Assembly: GCA_023457715.1 (NCBI GenBank)
Contig: JAEWKR010000182.1
Coordinates: forward strand, 1 to 14,510
DNA length: 14,510 nt
From: Verrucomicrobiota bacterium
GTDB lineage: Bacteria > Verrucomicrobiota > Verrucomicrobiia > Opitutales > Opitutaceae
Direction: 5' to 3'
Both the position numbers and the translations under genes were made by a program. Below, in pieces: positions 7,709 through 14,510 of this stretch. Position 1 is the stretch's first letter. The number at the start of each line of letters is the position of its first letter. Below the pieces are notes generated by a model, which saw only the letters and a program-made list of their open reading frames with translations, was not told where the DNA came from and ran no database searches.

Positions 7709-9061
7709 TTAACGCAGAAACTCGGTTACCACCAGTTTGGCGCGGCCGGCGGCGGGCACCCCGTTCTTGAGCGCCGGCACGAAGCAAAAATGTTCGAGCG
7801 CGCTTGCGATCGTGGGAGACGGCGGACGCTTGCTCCGGCTGTCGGTCGAAACTTCGACCACCTGGCCGTTTTCATCGACGGAAACGTACACGGGCTGACG
7901 AGCCAGCGGGTCGGCCGCGAGCTGGCGCAATTCGGAGCGCGAGGTCATGAGGACCGCGGCGGGCGGGAGGGTCTTGCCGCGGTTGGCCGCGAGATGCTCG
8001 GCGAAGACGTATTGCTGGGCTTCGTCCCGCGTCATCGTCATCTTGGAGTCGGACAGGTTGGTGGCGATCTCCTGACCGTCGGCATAGAGGGAGACAATGT
8101 AGGTCCGCAGCTGGAAGCCGGGCGGGAAGCCGGTCTGGTAGAGACTGATCCGCCGCGGAATGGCGTCGATCGTGCCGACCTTTTCCGTCAGCACCCGGCG
8201 AAACACCTCGGTACCGTGCTGCTTCGGCGCGGAGTATTCGGTCAGCAGCACGAGGTAGGCATTCTCGATGCGGGCGGGGGAGGAAAGGTGAAACTCCAGG
8301 TCGAACCGGTCGGACATGTCGCCCCCGGCGTTACGCACCCGGGGGACTTCCTCGGGAGCGGCCTCGGCGGCGACTTTGGCGACCGGCTTTGGCAAACCGC
8401 CGGGCACGATGAGGTAAGCCGAGGTCGGCCCGATCTCGGGAATGAGCTCGATCTCGGCCCCATCGTTCACCGGCCGGCTGGCCGTGGCGATCATCAGGTC
8501 CTGCATGAACGACTGCTGCGACTGCATCAGCTGCTCGGCAGCCACGGCGGCTTTCCAGGCGTCGCCCATCTTGGCCTCGATGTTGGCGATGGTCTGGGCG
8601 ACGCCCATGACCGGGTTGGTGGAATCGTACGCCACCCGGGAGATATCCATATCCAGCATGGCGCCAAATGCCTTGTCGCGCTGGATGCTCGCCATGGACG
8701 CCATGGCCATCGAGGTCTGTGCGGCCTCGTGCTGTTCGGCTGCGAGCGTGTCGCTGGAGAGGACCGCTTCGATCTTGGACAGCCGGGCCGACTGGCGGGT
8801 GAGCTTCAGTCCGCGGGCGATCTGGATGTCCTTCAACTTTCGCAACGGCATTTCAGCGACGCGATCGTCCTCCTTCACGAGAAACGTGCGATTCCCCGCA
8901 CCGACCACGGGGTGGACCTTGCCCTTGAGTTTGACGGTGAAATCCGAGCCGACGATCAGGTGGTGATCCTTCGGGGCCTCTGCTCCGGCGAGAGAACAGG
9001 CGAACGCGAGTGCGATGAGACTCGCTACAACCGCATTAGGTGCGGGCAGGCGCGTTTTCAT
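7709..9061 (-). CDS. Exported protein of unknown function with TonB-C-like C-terminus
   Basis: I do not recognise this 450-residue protein as a named family. It has a signal peptide (about 1-28, cleavage near AGAEA), a short beta-rich start, a helical region at about 85-195 rich in Met, Ala and Gln, a beta-rich middle at about 250-340, and a C-terminal 65 residues that look like a TonB-C/energy-transducer domain: VYVSVDENGQVVEVS at 391-405 and FCFVPALKNGVPAAGRAKL at 425-443, comparable to WRFKPAIKKGRPV in the TonB two genes upstream. It has no inner-membrane anchor other than the signal sequence. Its ATG at 9061 lies within the TPR gene, with 26 nt overlap, so translation is coupled. It may be a periplasmic partner of the TonB complex. 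Confidence 0.8.
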   Translation of the reverse strand: MKTRLPAPNAVVASLIALAFACSLAGAEAPKDHHLIVGSDFTVKLKGKVHPVVGAGNRTFLVKEDDRVAEMPLRKLKDIQIARGLKLTRQSARLSKIEAVLSSDTLAAEQHEAAQTSMAMASMASIQRDKAFGAMLDMDISRVAYDSTNPVMGVAQTIANIEAKMGDAWKAAVAAEQLMQSQQSFMQDLMIATASRPVNDGAEIELIPEIGPTSAYLIVPGGLPKPVAKVAAEAAPEEVPRVRNAGGDMSDRFDLEFHLSSPARIENAYLVLLTEYSAPKQHGTEVFRRVLTEKVGTIDAIPRRISLYQTGFPPGFQLRTYIVSLYADGQEIATNLSDSKMTMTRDEAQQYVFAEHLAANRGKTLPPAAVLMTSRSELRQLAADPLARQPVYVSVDENGQVVEVSTDSRSKRPPSPTIASALEHFCFVPALKNGVPAAGRAKLVVTEFLR

Positions 9062-10388
9062 TTTCGGGGATGAGCAATCTTAACTTGGCCAGGTATTGTT
9101 GCAAGGCGGGCGTCTTTTCGAGCGCGAGGGCTTTTTCGAGATACTCGACGCCGCGCTTGTAGCGCTGCGTCTTGATCGCGATGTCGCCCAACTCGAGACA
9201 GGCCCGGTAGGTGACGGCGGGGATGCGGGCCGCCTGTTCCAGCACGAGATCGGCGGCGGCAAGATTGGACTGCGCCTTGTAGACGCGACCCAGGCTCAGC
9301 AGCGCGGGGCCGTCCAGCGGCTGGAGCTTGAGCAGGGCTTCGAGGTCGCGCTGCGCCGCGGGCCAGTCTTTTTGCGAGGCGTGGAATTCCGCCTTGGTCT
9401 GGAGCAGGTTGGTCTCGACGTCGGGGGTGAGCTTCCCGGCGATCGCGTTCAGCGCCTTCTCGGCGTCACCGAGATGACCGGCGGCGATCAGCGCCTGGGC
9501 ATAGGCGATCAGCCGTTTGGCGCCGAGGTTGGCGTTTTCCTTCAGGGCGGCGGCGTAGGCGTCGATCGCCTCGCGGGTCAGTTTCTGGTCCGCGCACAAA
9601 TCGCCGAGCATGAGGCGGGCGTCGTCGCCGCCGTAGCCGAGCGCGACGGCCGCGTCGAGCAACGCCACCGCTTCCACGGGACGGCCGGAATTGCTCAGCA
9701 CACTCGCGAGGAGCACCCAGTTCTGCGCGTCCTCCGGCTTCAATCGGACGAGCTGCTTGAGGAGCGATTCGGCGCGGCCGTACTGCTTGGCCTCGAGCGC
9801 GAGGTTCAGCAGGCCGGAAATCCAGTCGGGGTTCTGGGGGTCGAGTCCGAGGGCCTGCACATAATTCATCTCGGCGGCGAGCGGGTTGCCGGATTTCACC
9901 TGGCAGAACGCGAGCACGCCCAGGGTGGAGGCGTCCGCCTTCCCGTTCGAGACGACTTTGGTGAAGCAGGTGACCGCCTCCTCGTACCGGCCCTGCGAGT
10001 AGAGCAGCGCGCCGAGGTTGTTCCACGCGCGCTGGAAATTCGGATACTGCTCGATGGCCTTGCGGTAGTAGACCTCGGCCTGTTCGGGCCGGCCGCTCTG
10101 GTAATAGACGTTGCCGAGCGCGAGCGAGAACGCGGGGCTCTTCTGCTCCGTGCCGGAGACAATGGTCTCGAGGAGCTTGAAGCCGTAGTCCGGACGCACC
10201 GCGATGAGGCTCACCGACTTCTCGTACAAGGCGAACTCGTCGGCCGCCATTTCCGGTTCCTGGTTCTTCAGGAAATTGTACGACTCGTTGATGATCCTCT
10301 TGGGATCGAGCACCGGCTTGCTCTCGGCGCCGAACGTGGTCGAGGCCGACAGCGCGAGCGCACAGAGGGGGAGGAGGAAACGCTTCAT
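9036..10388 (-). CDS. Exported TPR-repeat protein of the TonB2/TtpC-type locus
   Basis: This 450-residue protein has a signal peptide (1-20, MKRFLLPLCALALSASTTFG) followed by tandem tetratricopeptide repeats through most of the chain. Clear TPR units include NVYYQSGRPEQAEVYYRKAI at about 93-112 and the next repeat at about 121-146, starting AWNNLGALLYSQGRYEEA. It acts as a periplasmic scaffold. A TPR protein at this place is a known part of TonB2/TtpC gene clusters. ATG 10388 overlaps the TonB stop as ATGA and starts the signal peptide, which decides it over a longer frame from 10496 that would lie inside tonB. Its own 3' end overlaps the next gene by 26 nt. Confidence 0.92.
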   Translation of the reverse strand: MKRFLLPLCALALSASTTFGAESKPVLDPKRIINESYNFLKNQEPEMAADEFALYEKSVSLIAVRPDYGFKLLETIVSGTEQKSPAFSLALGNVYYQSGRPEQAEVYYRKAIEQYPNFQRAWNNLGALLYSQGRYEEAVTCFTKVVSNGKADASTLGVLAFCQVKSGNPLAAEMNYVQALGLDPQNPDWISGLLNLALEAKQYGRAESLLKQLVRLKPEDAQNWVLLASVLSNSGRPVEAVALLDAAVALGYGGDDARLMLGDLCADQKLTREAIDAYAAALKENANLGAKRLIAYAQALIAAGHLGDAEKALNAIAGKLTPDVETNLLQTKAEFHASQKDWPAAQRDLEALLKLQPLDGPALLSLGRVYKAQSNLAAADLVLEQAARIPAVTYRACLELGDIAIKTQRYKRGVEYLEKALALEKTPALQQYLAKLRLLIPENENAPART

Positions 10389-11116
10389 GAGGTCGTCAGC
10401 TCGAACGGGTTCGCGGAATTGATCTTGAAGATGAAGTTCTGGTGCACCCAGCAGCGCACAGGCCGCCCCTTTTTGATCGCGGGCTTGAAACGCCATTCAC
10501 GCAGCGCGGCGATGCAGGCCTGGTCCACCTCGGCGCTGCCACTCGACTCGACCATCTGGATGGCGGAAGCCTTGCCGTCGACGCCGGCGACCAGCATGAA
10601 GGCGACCTTCATCCGCCGGATGGTGTTGATCTGGGCGGCGGTCAGTTCCGGGGTCTTGCGGAAGATGGCGAGCGGTTTCTGGTCCACCTCGGTCCGGTTG
10701 TAGATGTGATTCACATCCCGATCCAGGAGCTCGGTCGAGGGCTTGACCGCGCCCGGGGTCAGGTCGAAACGGGGAATGGCGCGGACCGGCGGCACGCTGT
10801 CCGATGGGATGGGCGCGGCCGGGAGACGAATGGAACTGTCGGGCGACGGGGAAGCCGCCAGCTGGATCGCTGCCTGGTCGAAGATCGGGACCGGCTCGTC
10901 AGGTTCGGTGGTCGGCGGCGGGGGCAGCACCGGCAGGGCGACGGCGCGCAGATCGTCCACCATCGCCGGGGGCGGAGTGACCCGCTGCCGCTGGATATAG
11001 GCCAGCCCCAGAAAAAGTCCCAGGCTCACGCCGAGCCCGACGAAGATGCTCGCGACCTTCCAGTGCCGCGGTTCGGCGCGCAGGGCGGGGAGGGTGATGG
11101 ACGACGGAGCGGGCAT
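10385..11116 (-). CDS. tonB: TonB-family energy transducer
   Basis: This 243-residue protein has a short cytoplasmic N-terminus, one membrane anchor at about 19-41 (WKVASIFVGLGVSLGLFLGL), a proline-rich periplasmic linker at about 47-125, and a TonB C-terminal domain at about 150-233. The conserved C-terminal core is ALREWRFKPAIKKGRPV at 204-220, preceded by VDGKASAIQMVESSGS. It transmits proton-motive energy from ExbB/ExbD to outer-membrane receptors. Its size is like the short TonB2 proteins rather than E. coli TonB. ATG 11116 follows the exbD stop after a single nucleotide (TGAGATG); a longer frame from 11197 would lie inside exbD. The stop overlaps the TPR start by 4 nt, so all are translated as one unit. 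Confidence 0.94.
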   Translation of the reverse strand: MPAPSSITLPALRAEPRHWKVASIFVGLGVSLGLFLGLAYIQRQRVTPPPAMVDDLRAVALPVLPPPPTTEPDEPVPIFDQAAIQLAASPSPDSSIRLPAAPIPSDSVPPVRAIPRFDLTPGAVKPSTELLDRDVNHIYNRTEVDQKPLAIFRKTPELTAAQINTIRRMKVAFMLVAGVDGKASAIQMVESSGSAEVDQACIAALREWRFKPAIKKGRPVRCWVHQNFIFKINSANPFELTTS

Positions 11117-11117
11117 C

Positions 11118-11531
11118 TCACGGGGCCTCGGCACGCGCCGTGGCGAACTGGACTTCGCGGACCCCCGCCGTCTTCGCCGCGGCGAACACTGTGGCAAACA
11201 TGCCGTGGCTGGCGGAGCGATCGGCGCGAATGATCAGAACCGGGTCACGTCCGATCGCCGCCTGCTTGACCAGCGGGGCGACCTGCTCGGCACGGATCTC
11301 CTGACCGTCGAAATAGACCCGGTCATCCGCGGAAATGGCGATGAGCATGGCATTGCTGCTCGCCGTCTCGGTGCCTCCCACATCGGGCTTTTCGACCTGG
11401 ATGCCGGGGTCGGCGACGAACACGCTGCTCACCATGACGAAGATCAGCAGCACCATGATGCAGTCGACCATGGGAATGACCTCCACGTGGGTGGCTTCGT
11501 AGTGGCGCTGGCTTTGACGTCCAAGGGGCAT
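11118..11531 (-). CDS. exbD: ExbD/TolR-family biopolymer transport protein
   Basis: This 137-residue protein is of normal ExbD length. A short cytoplasmic start leads into one membrane helix at about 19-39, where IPMVDCIMVLLIFVM carries D23, the counterpart of the proton-path aspartate D25 of E. coli ExbD. The periplasmic part ends in a typical ExbD fold with PVLIIRADRSASHGMF at about 97-112. The start ATG at 11531 is preceded by only nine C/G-rich bases and then a heptamer array, so there is no Shine-Dalgarno sequence. That is unusual within this tightly coupled operon. Confidence 0.94.
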   Translation of the reverse strand: MPLGRQSQRHYEATHVEVIPMVDCIMVLLIFVMVSSVFVADPGIQVEKPDVGGTETASSNAMLIAISADDRVYFDGQEIRAEQVAPLVKQAAIGRDPVLIIRADRSASHGMFATVFAAAKTAGVREVQFATARAEAP

Positions 11532-11540
11532 GGGGGCGGG

Positions 11541-11623
11541 GGTCTGGGAGCTGGGGTCTAGGGTCTAGGATCTGGGATCTAGGGCTGGGGTCTGGGATCT
11601 GGGGTCTGGGGGCCGGGGTCTGG
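11541..11623 (-). repeat. Heptamer array 3 between exbB and exbD, 12 units
   Basis: On the plus strand the units from 11541 are GGTCTGG, GAGCTGG, GGTCTAG twice, GATCTGG, GATCTAG, a 6-nt GGCTGG, then GGTCTGG, GATCTGG, GGTCTGG, GGGCCGG and GGTCTGG. Together they make 83 nt, that is eleven heptamers and one hexamer. In the mRNA sense the consensus is CCAGACC/CTAGATC. The array abuts the exbB stop codon exactly and ends 9 nt before the exbD start. The transcript here is rich in C and poor in G. Confidence 0.92.
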
Positions 11624-12106
11624 TCAGGCGCTGGGGCGGGCTTGGAGTTGCGCGAGTTGCAGCAGGCCTTTCTGCAACTGCCGGTGCGCGTAGTACACGA
11701 GCAGGATGGCGGGAATCGCCACGGCCAGGCCGGTTTCGGTCGCGATGAGCACCTCGGAAATTCCGCGGGCCAGCCCTTCCATCGAGCGCTGGCCGCTCAT
11801 CGCCGACAGATTGGTGAAGGCGCCGATCATACCCATCACGGTGCCGAGCAGGCCCAGCAGCGGCGCGGCGGTGATGAGGGCGTCGATCGCCACCCGCTGC
11901 TGCCGGAACCGTTCCTCGAGCTGGTGCTGAAAGGTGTGCATCGTGGCGGCGTCGATCCGGCTGACGAGCAGGACGCGGAGATCGCGCCGCGCCCGGAACA
12001 GAAACAAAAGCAGGCTGAAACACCGTTCGTACAACAGCACCGCCACCGCCATGAGCGCGATCATGACCGGGCCGCCGAGGTCGATCAGGTGCTTCAGGGC
12101 GTTCAT
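11624..12106 (-). CDS. exbB: ExbB/TolQ-family proton channel subunit (short)
   Basis: This 160-residue inner-membrane protein has three helices at about 13-37, 78-97 and 124-141. Signature segments are AAPLLGLLGTVMGM at 80-93 and GISEVLIATETGLAVAIPA at 115-133. T89, E118 and T123 fall where E. coli ExbB has T148, E176 and T181, the proton-path residues. It is shorter than E. coli ExbB (244 residues), as in ExbB2 proteins of TtpC systems, which lack part of the cytoplasmic loop. ATG 12106 overlaps the stop of the large ExbB as ATGA. The stop is followed directly by the heptamer array. Confidence 0.94.
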   Translation of the reverse strand: MNALKHLIDLGGPVMIALMAVAVLLYERCFSLLLFLFRARRDLRVLLVSRIDAATMHTFQHQLEERFRQQRVAIDALITAAPLLGLLGTVMGMIGAFTNLSAMSGQRSMEGLARGISEVLIATETGLAVAIPAILLVYYAHRQLQKGLLQLAQLQARPSA

Positions 12107-13524
12107 CGCGCAGCGTACGCGTCGCTGGTGGTGCCGGCCTTCGCCTCCTCCGCGGCGGTGAGGAATTCGATGGCGTAACGGTCGAGGAGCGAAAGGTTCT
12201 TCTGGATCCGATGGGAAAGGAAGCCGTGCACCACGAGCGCGGGGATCGCCACCATGAGGCCCAGTTCCGTTGCGACCAGCACCTCGGAAATACCGGCCGA
12301 AAGCTTCCCGGCGTTGCCCGTGCCGAACACGGTGATGAGGGCGAAGGTCTTCACCATCCCCATGACCGTGCCGAGCAGGCCGAGGAGCGGCGCCGCAGTC
12401 GCGATCACCGCCAGCAGGGGCAGGCGGCGCTCCAGGTGGAGCCGGCTCTCGAGGGTGCGGGCGAAAAGATGTTCCTCCAGGATGGACTTGGGCTTGTCGA
12501 GATTGCGCAGGCCCGCGGTAAACAGGTCGCGCGTGGTGCGTTTCATCGCACCGACAATCGCCTCCAACTCGGGTTTGGCGCCGCGGCGGGCGGCGTCCAG
12601 CGCCCGCTCCACCACGGGCCCCGTGTCGATCGCGTAGCGGCGGAGGTCGATCAACTTTTGGATGATCAGGACGATCGTCAGCGCCCCCACGGCCAGGATG
12701 ACGTAGGAGACGAGTCCACCGCGCTCGATATGCTGCCAGACCGAGCCGGTGATCTCGCGCAGGCGCAGGGCCTTCCCGCCGGATGGGTCCGCGTGCATCG
12801 TGCCGGGGACGCCGCTGACGAAGGCCGCGCTGTCGGCGGGCTTCCAGTCGGCGAGCGGATAAGTGGCGGCGACGCCGCCTTCGCGGGTGCGGACGGTGCC
12901 GGCGACGCCGGAATCCGCCCGGAAGAAAGCCTCGGGGCCGACGAAAGCGAACGTGCCGGGTACGAGCCGGTTGTCTTCGCCGATCAACGCGGTCCCGGTC
13001 GCCGCATAGCCGCCCAGCTGCCGGCGGGTCCGCCCAACCATGAACTCAACGGTCTCGATCGAGCCGGCAAGGTCCGCCGCGCGACCCTGCTGCTCCACCT
13101 TCTGCTGCAACAGCTGCAGCGATTCCGCGTGACGCGGACCCTCGCCGGGGAGGAGGCTGTCGCCGGCGGTCTTCAGCGTATCCTGGGCGAGCGAGGTGAG
13201 GTAGCTCACCGTCTTGTGCAGGTTGCCGGAGTCGCGCGTGAGTTGTTGCTTCCGCTCCACTTTCTGGGCGTCGAGCGTTTGCAGATCCAGGATCTCCGAC
13301 TCGAGGGCGGTGATCTGCTCCTCGAGCTTGCGCGTCGTTTCTGCCAGCGGCTGCTGCTGCTGGAGGATGCGCTGCCGCGTGGCATTCAGCTCCTCGGTGG
13401 CCTTCTGGAGGCGCACCTCGTAGGTTTCCGCGGCGCGGCGCGCGACGTCGCCAATTGCATCCGCGGCGGCCAGCGGGGCCACGACGGCGAGCGCGGCCAG
13501 GGTGAGGAAGGCGAAGGGTCTCAT
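12103..13524 (-). CDS. Large MotA/TolQ/ExbB-family protein with periplasmic coiled coil (TtpC type)
   Basis: This 473-residue protein has a signal peptide at 1-22, then a Gln/Glu-rich periplasmic coiled coil at about 28-150, a beta-rich linker, and a C-terminal ExbB channel domain with helices at about 271-290, 372-392 and 418-436. AAPLLGLLGTVMGM (377-390) and GISEVLVATELGLMVAIPA (411-429) repeat the pattern of the short ExbB; T386, E414 and T419 are kept, so the channel residues are intact. This architecture matches TtpC, an extra ExbB-like subunit needed by TonB2 systems in Vibrio. It starts 3 nt after the DUF3450 stop and overlaps exbB by 4 nt. The name TtpC rests on architecture and gene order, so I leave the symbol blank. 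Confidence 0.9.
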   Translation of the reverse strand: MRPFAFLTLAALAVVAPLAAADAIGDVARRAAETYEVRLQKATEELNATRQRILQQQQPLAETTRKLEEQITALESEILDLQTLDAQKVERKQQLTRDSGNLHKTVSYLTSLAQDTLKTAGDSLLPGEGPRHAESLQLLQQKVEQQGRAADLAGSIETVEFMVGRTRRQLGGYAATGTALIGEDNRLVPGTFAFVGPEAFFRADSGVAGTVRTREGGVAATYPLADWKPADSAAFVSGVPGTMHADPSGGKALRLREITGSVWQHIERGGLVSYVILAVGALTIVLIIQKLIDLRRYAIDTGPVVERALDAARRGAKPELEAIVGAMKRTTRDLFTAGLRNLDKPKSILEEHLFARTLESRLHLERRLPLLAVIATAAPLLGLLGTVMGMVKTFALITVFGTGNAGKLSAGISEVLVATELGLMVAIPALVVHGFLSHRIQKNLSLLDRYAIEFLTAAEEAKAGTTSDAYAAR

Positions 13525-13527
13525 GGC

Positions 13528-14313
13528 TTAGCGCTGGGCGGTTTGGTCGGCGGGGTGGGCGATCCGGACGGGCAACTCGACGAAAGCGGGGTCGGCCTTT
13601 TCCTGGTTGATGGCGATGATGCGGGTGAGCGCCTCCGCCGCCGCCGGCGATTCCTGCCAGGACCAGCGGCCGTCGGCGGGTGCGCCAGTATACGCTTTGC
13701 CGTTCATGCGGTCCAGGGCGTAGGCCTGGCCGAGGCCCCAGTAGACGACGTTGACGAGCTTCCGATCCGTTTCGCCGGGCAGCATCAGCGGTTCGTCGCC
13801 ATAGGTGATCGATTTGTTGAACTGCGCGCACCGGTTGAGCACGGTCGTGAGGTACAACATGCGCTCGCCGGTCGAGAGCTCGGGATTGGCGAGGCTCCGA
13901 TAAGGCAGCTCCAACGCTTCGGAAAGCCGGGGCGGGAGGCTGGCCCGCAAGGCGACGACGTCGGCGGTCAGCTGCTTGAGTCGCTGGTCTGCGGTGGCGA
14001 TGGCCGAGGTGGCGGTCGCGTTGCGGGTGGTGAGTTCGGCGAGTTCATCGCGATCTCCACCGGTGCGGGCCTTCAACTCGTCCCGGCGAGCCTGAAGCTG
14101 CCGGACCCGCTCCTGAAGGGCGGCGTTGGTGGTGGCGAGCAGCTGCTGCTGCCATTGCCAATCCGATTCCAGCCGAGCTGTTTCGGTGCGTATCCGGGCC
14201 CATTCGGCGGCGGATTTTTGCACCGCGTCGATGTCGGCGGCGTGGGCGGCAGGGCCCAGGATGACGGCAACGGCAAAACCGAGGCCGCCGAGACGAGCAA
14301 GGGGATGGCTCAT
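13528..14313 (-). CDS. DUF3450-family exported coiled-coil protein
   Basis: This 261-residue periplasmic protein has a signal peptide (1-25, ending GPAAHA) and a long coiled coil at about 30-125, followed by a compact C-terminal half containing VNVVYWGLGQAYALDRMNG at 187-205 and GRWSWQ at 215-220. That half is typical of DUF3450 proteins, which sit at the head of TtpC/ExbB/ExbD/TonB/TPR clusters. It probably pairs with the coiled coil of the next gene product. ATG 14313 starts the signal peptide; no Shine-Dalgarno sequence is visible. It is the first gene of the minus-strand run, with a 197-nt upstream region in the window. Confidence 0.88.
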   Translation of the reverse strand: MSHPLARLGGLGFAVAVILGPAAHAADIDAVQKSAAEWARIRTETARLESDWQWQQQLLATTNAALQERVRQLQARRDELKARTGGDRDELAELTTRNATATSAIATADQRLKQLTADVVALRASLPPRLSEALELPYRSLANPELSTGERMLYLTTVLNRCAQFNKSITYGDEPLMLPGETDRKLVNVVYWGLGQAYALDRMNGKAYTGAPADGRWSWQESPAAAEALTRIIAINQEKADPAFVELPVRIAHPADQTAQR

Positions 14314-14358
14314 GGGGCGCGAAATAAGGGGGGGGAACCAGGCGCGGTGACGCCGACC

Positions 14359-14370
14359 CGTGGCGCCACG
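14359..14370. promoter_or_regulatory. 12-bp perfect palindrome in the leader of the TonB operon
   Basis: CGTGGCGCCACG at 14359-14370 is self-complementary over 12 bases. It lies 46 nt upstream of the first gene of the TonB run, between that gene and an AT-rich patch. It could be an operator for a dimeric regulator or only a chance GC-rich palindrome. It does not resemble a Fur box. Confidence 0.3.
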
Positions 14371-14374
14371 CGGC

Positions 14375-14403
14375 GATGTTTAGAAAGCCGAAATTAAATG
14401 CAA
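14375..14403 (-). promoter_or_regulatory. AT-rich candidate promoter of the TonB operon
   Basis: In a strongly GC-rich setting, 14377-14403 is AT-rich. On the minus strand it reads TTGCAT (14403-14398) followed 15 nt later by TAAACA (14382-14377), a weak -35/-10 pair with short spacing. Location upstream of an eight-gene operon is the main support. Confidence 0.25.
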
Positions 14404-14468
14404 CCCCGTTGTGCGTCCGGGAGGATTCGGTAGGCGCGAGGCGGGGAAAAGGGCGGGATCTGAGGGTA

Positions 14469-14482
14469 CCGGCTGAAGCCGG
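14469..14482. repeat. Short hairpin repeat CCGGCT-GA-AGCCGG
   Basis: CCGGCT at 14469-14474 and AGCCGG at 14477-14482 form a perfect 6-bp stem with a 2-nt loop, or a 5-bp stem with a 4-nt loop. The surrounding GTACC...GGCGCTAC adds partial outer pairing. It resembles the small dispersed palindromes found between genes in many GC-rich genomes. It may also end transcription of a gene beyond the window edge. Confidence 0.5.
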
Positions 14483-14510
14483 CGCTACGGGCAGGCGGGA
14501 GGGGTTGGCC

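Noticed and set aside
7695..7787. Longer start for the PDZ-like protein
   Set aside because: It would overlap the preceding gene by 79 nt and put Arg-rich sequence before an obvious signal peptide, while ATG 7694 has AAGGA at the right distance.
7790..9073. 427-residue plus-strand open frame opposite the 450-aa exported protein
   Set aside because: It is His/Gly/Arg-rich shadow coding; the minus strand has the signal peptide, TonB-C-like tail and operon spacing.
9096..10703. 535-residue plus-strand open frame opposite the TPR gene
   Set aside because: It mirrors the TPR repeats and is Gly/Arg/Glu-rich with no family features.
11565..12023. 152-residue minus-strand frame across exbB and the heptamer array
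   Set aside because: It is out of frame with the well-conserved ExbB helices, Arg/Pro/Ala-rich, and ends in repeat-derived DPRSQTPALDPRS sequence.
12211..14397. 728-residue plus-strand open frame opposite the large ExbB and DUF3450 genes
   Set aside because: It is a GC-rich antisense shadow of two genes with signal peptides, membrane helices and conserved motifs; it has no recognisable domain.
14314..14510. Fur box or TonB-receptor regulatory signature upstream of the operon
   Set aside because: No GATAATGATWATCATTATC-like sequence is present; the only AT-rich patch is too short and asymmetric.

Overview
This is a GC-rich bacterial chromosomal window with ten to twelve well-formed genes and one repeat-dense intergenic stretch. 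The gene content suggests a Verrucomicrobiota bacterium, possibly from the Opitutales/Opitutaceae. That placement is inferred from gene neighbourhood and repeat style; there is no rRNA or marker gene here to prove it. No tRNA, rRNA, transposase or CRISPR array was seen.

Positions 1-68 hold the last codons of an unidentified gene. Positions 69-765 contain no credible gene but a nested set of repeats: a 112-bp near-perfect inverted repeat, three arrays of a 7-bp unit (CGAACAT or CCAACRT), and three copies of a 26-bp motif. The pieces appear to be assembled as repeated modules of arm, 15-17-nt spacer, heptamer array and 26-bp motif. Positions 766-4356 are read on the minus strand: a fused iron-type ABC permease, then an EamA/DMT exporter 4 nt later, then a TIGR01777-family atypical SDR after a 119-nt gap.

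Positions 4480-7171 carry small-molecule hydrolysis genes: a plus-strand amidohydrolase, a convergent amidase-signature enzyme, and a RidA-family protein divergent from the amidase. Together they could act on amide, lactam or enamine/imine metabolites, but nothing in the sequence names the substrate.

Positions 7224-14313 are one minus-strand run of eight genes with very tight spacing: DUF3450, large ExbB/TolQ-like protein with a periplasmic coiled coil (TtpC type), small ExbB, ExbD, TonB, TPR protein, a 450-aa exported protein with a TonB-C-like tail, and a small exported PDZ-like protein. The first six match the order known for the TonB2/TtpC energy-transduction systems described in Vibrio and relatives. 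They would use the proton-motive force to drive outer-membrane TonB-dependent uptake. The last two genes look like additions. A fourth heptamer array (12 units, consensus CCAGACC in the mRNA sense) is inserted in this operon exactly between the exbB stop codon and the exbD start.

The most unusual signal is the recurrence of strict 7-bp periodicity, with different unit sequences, at five places in 14.5 kb, including one inside an operon and one overlapping a stop codon.
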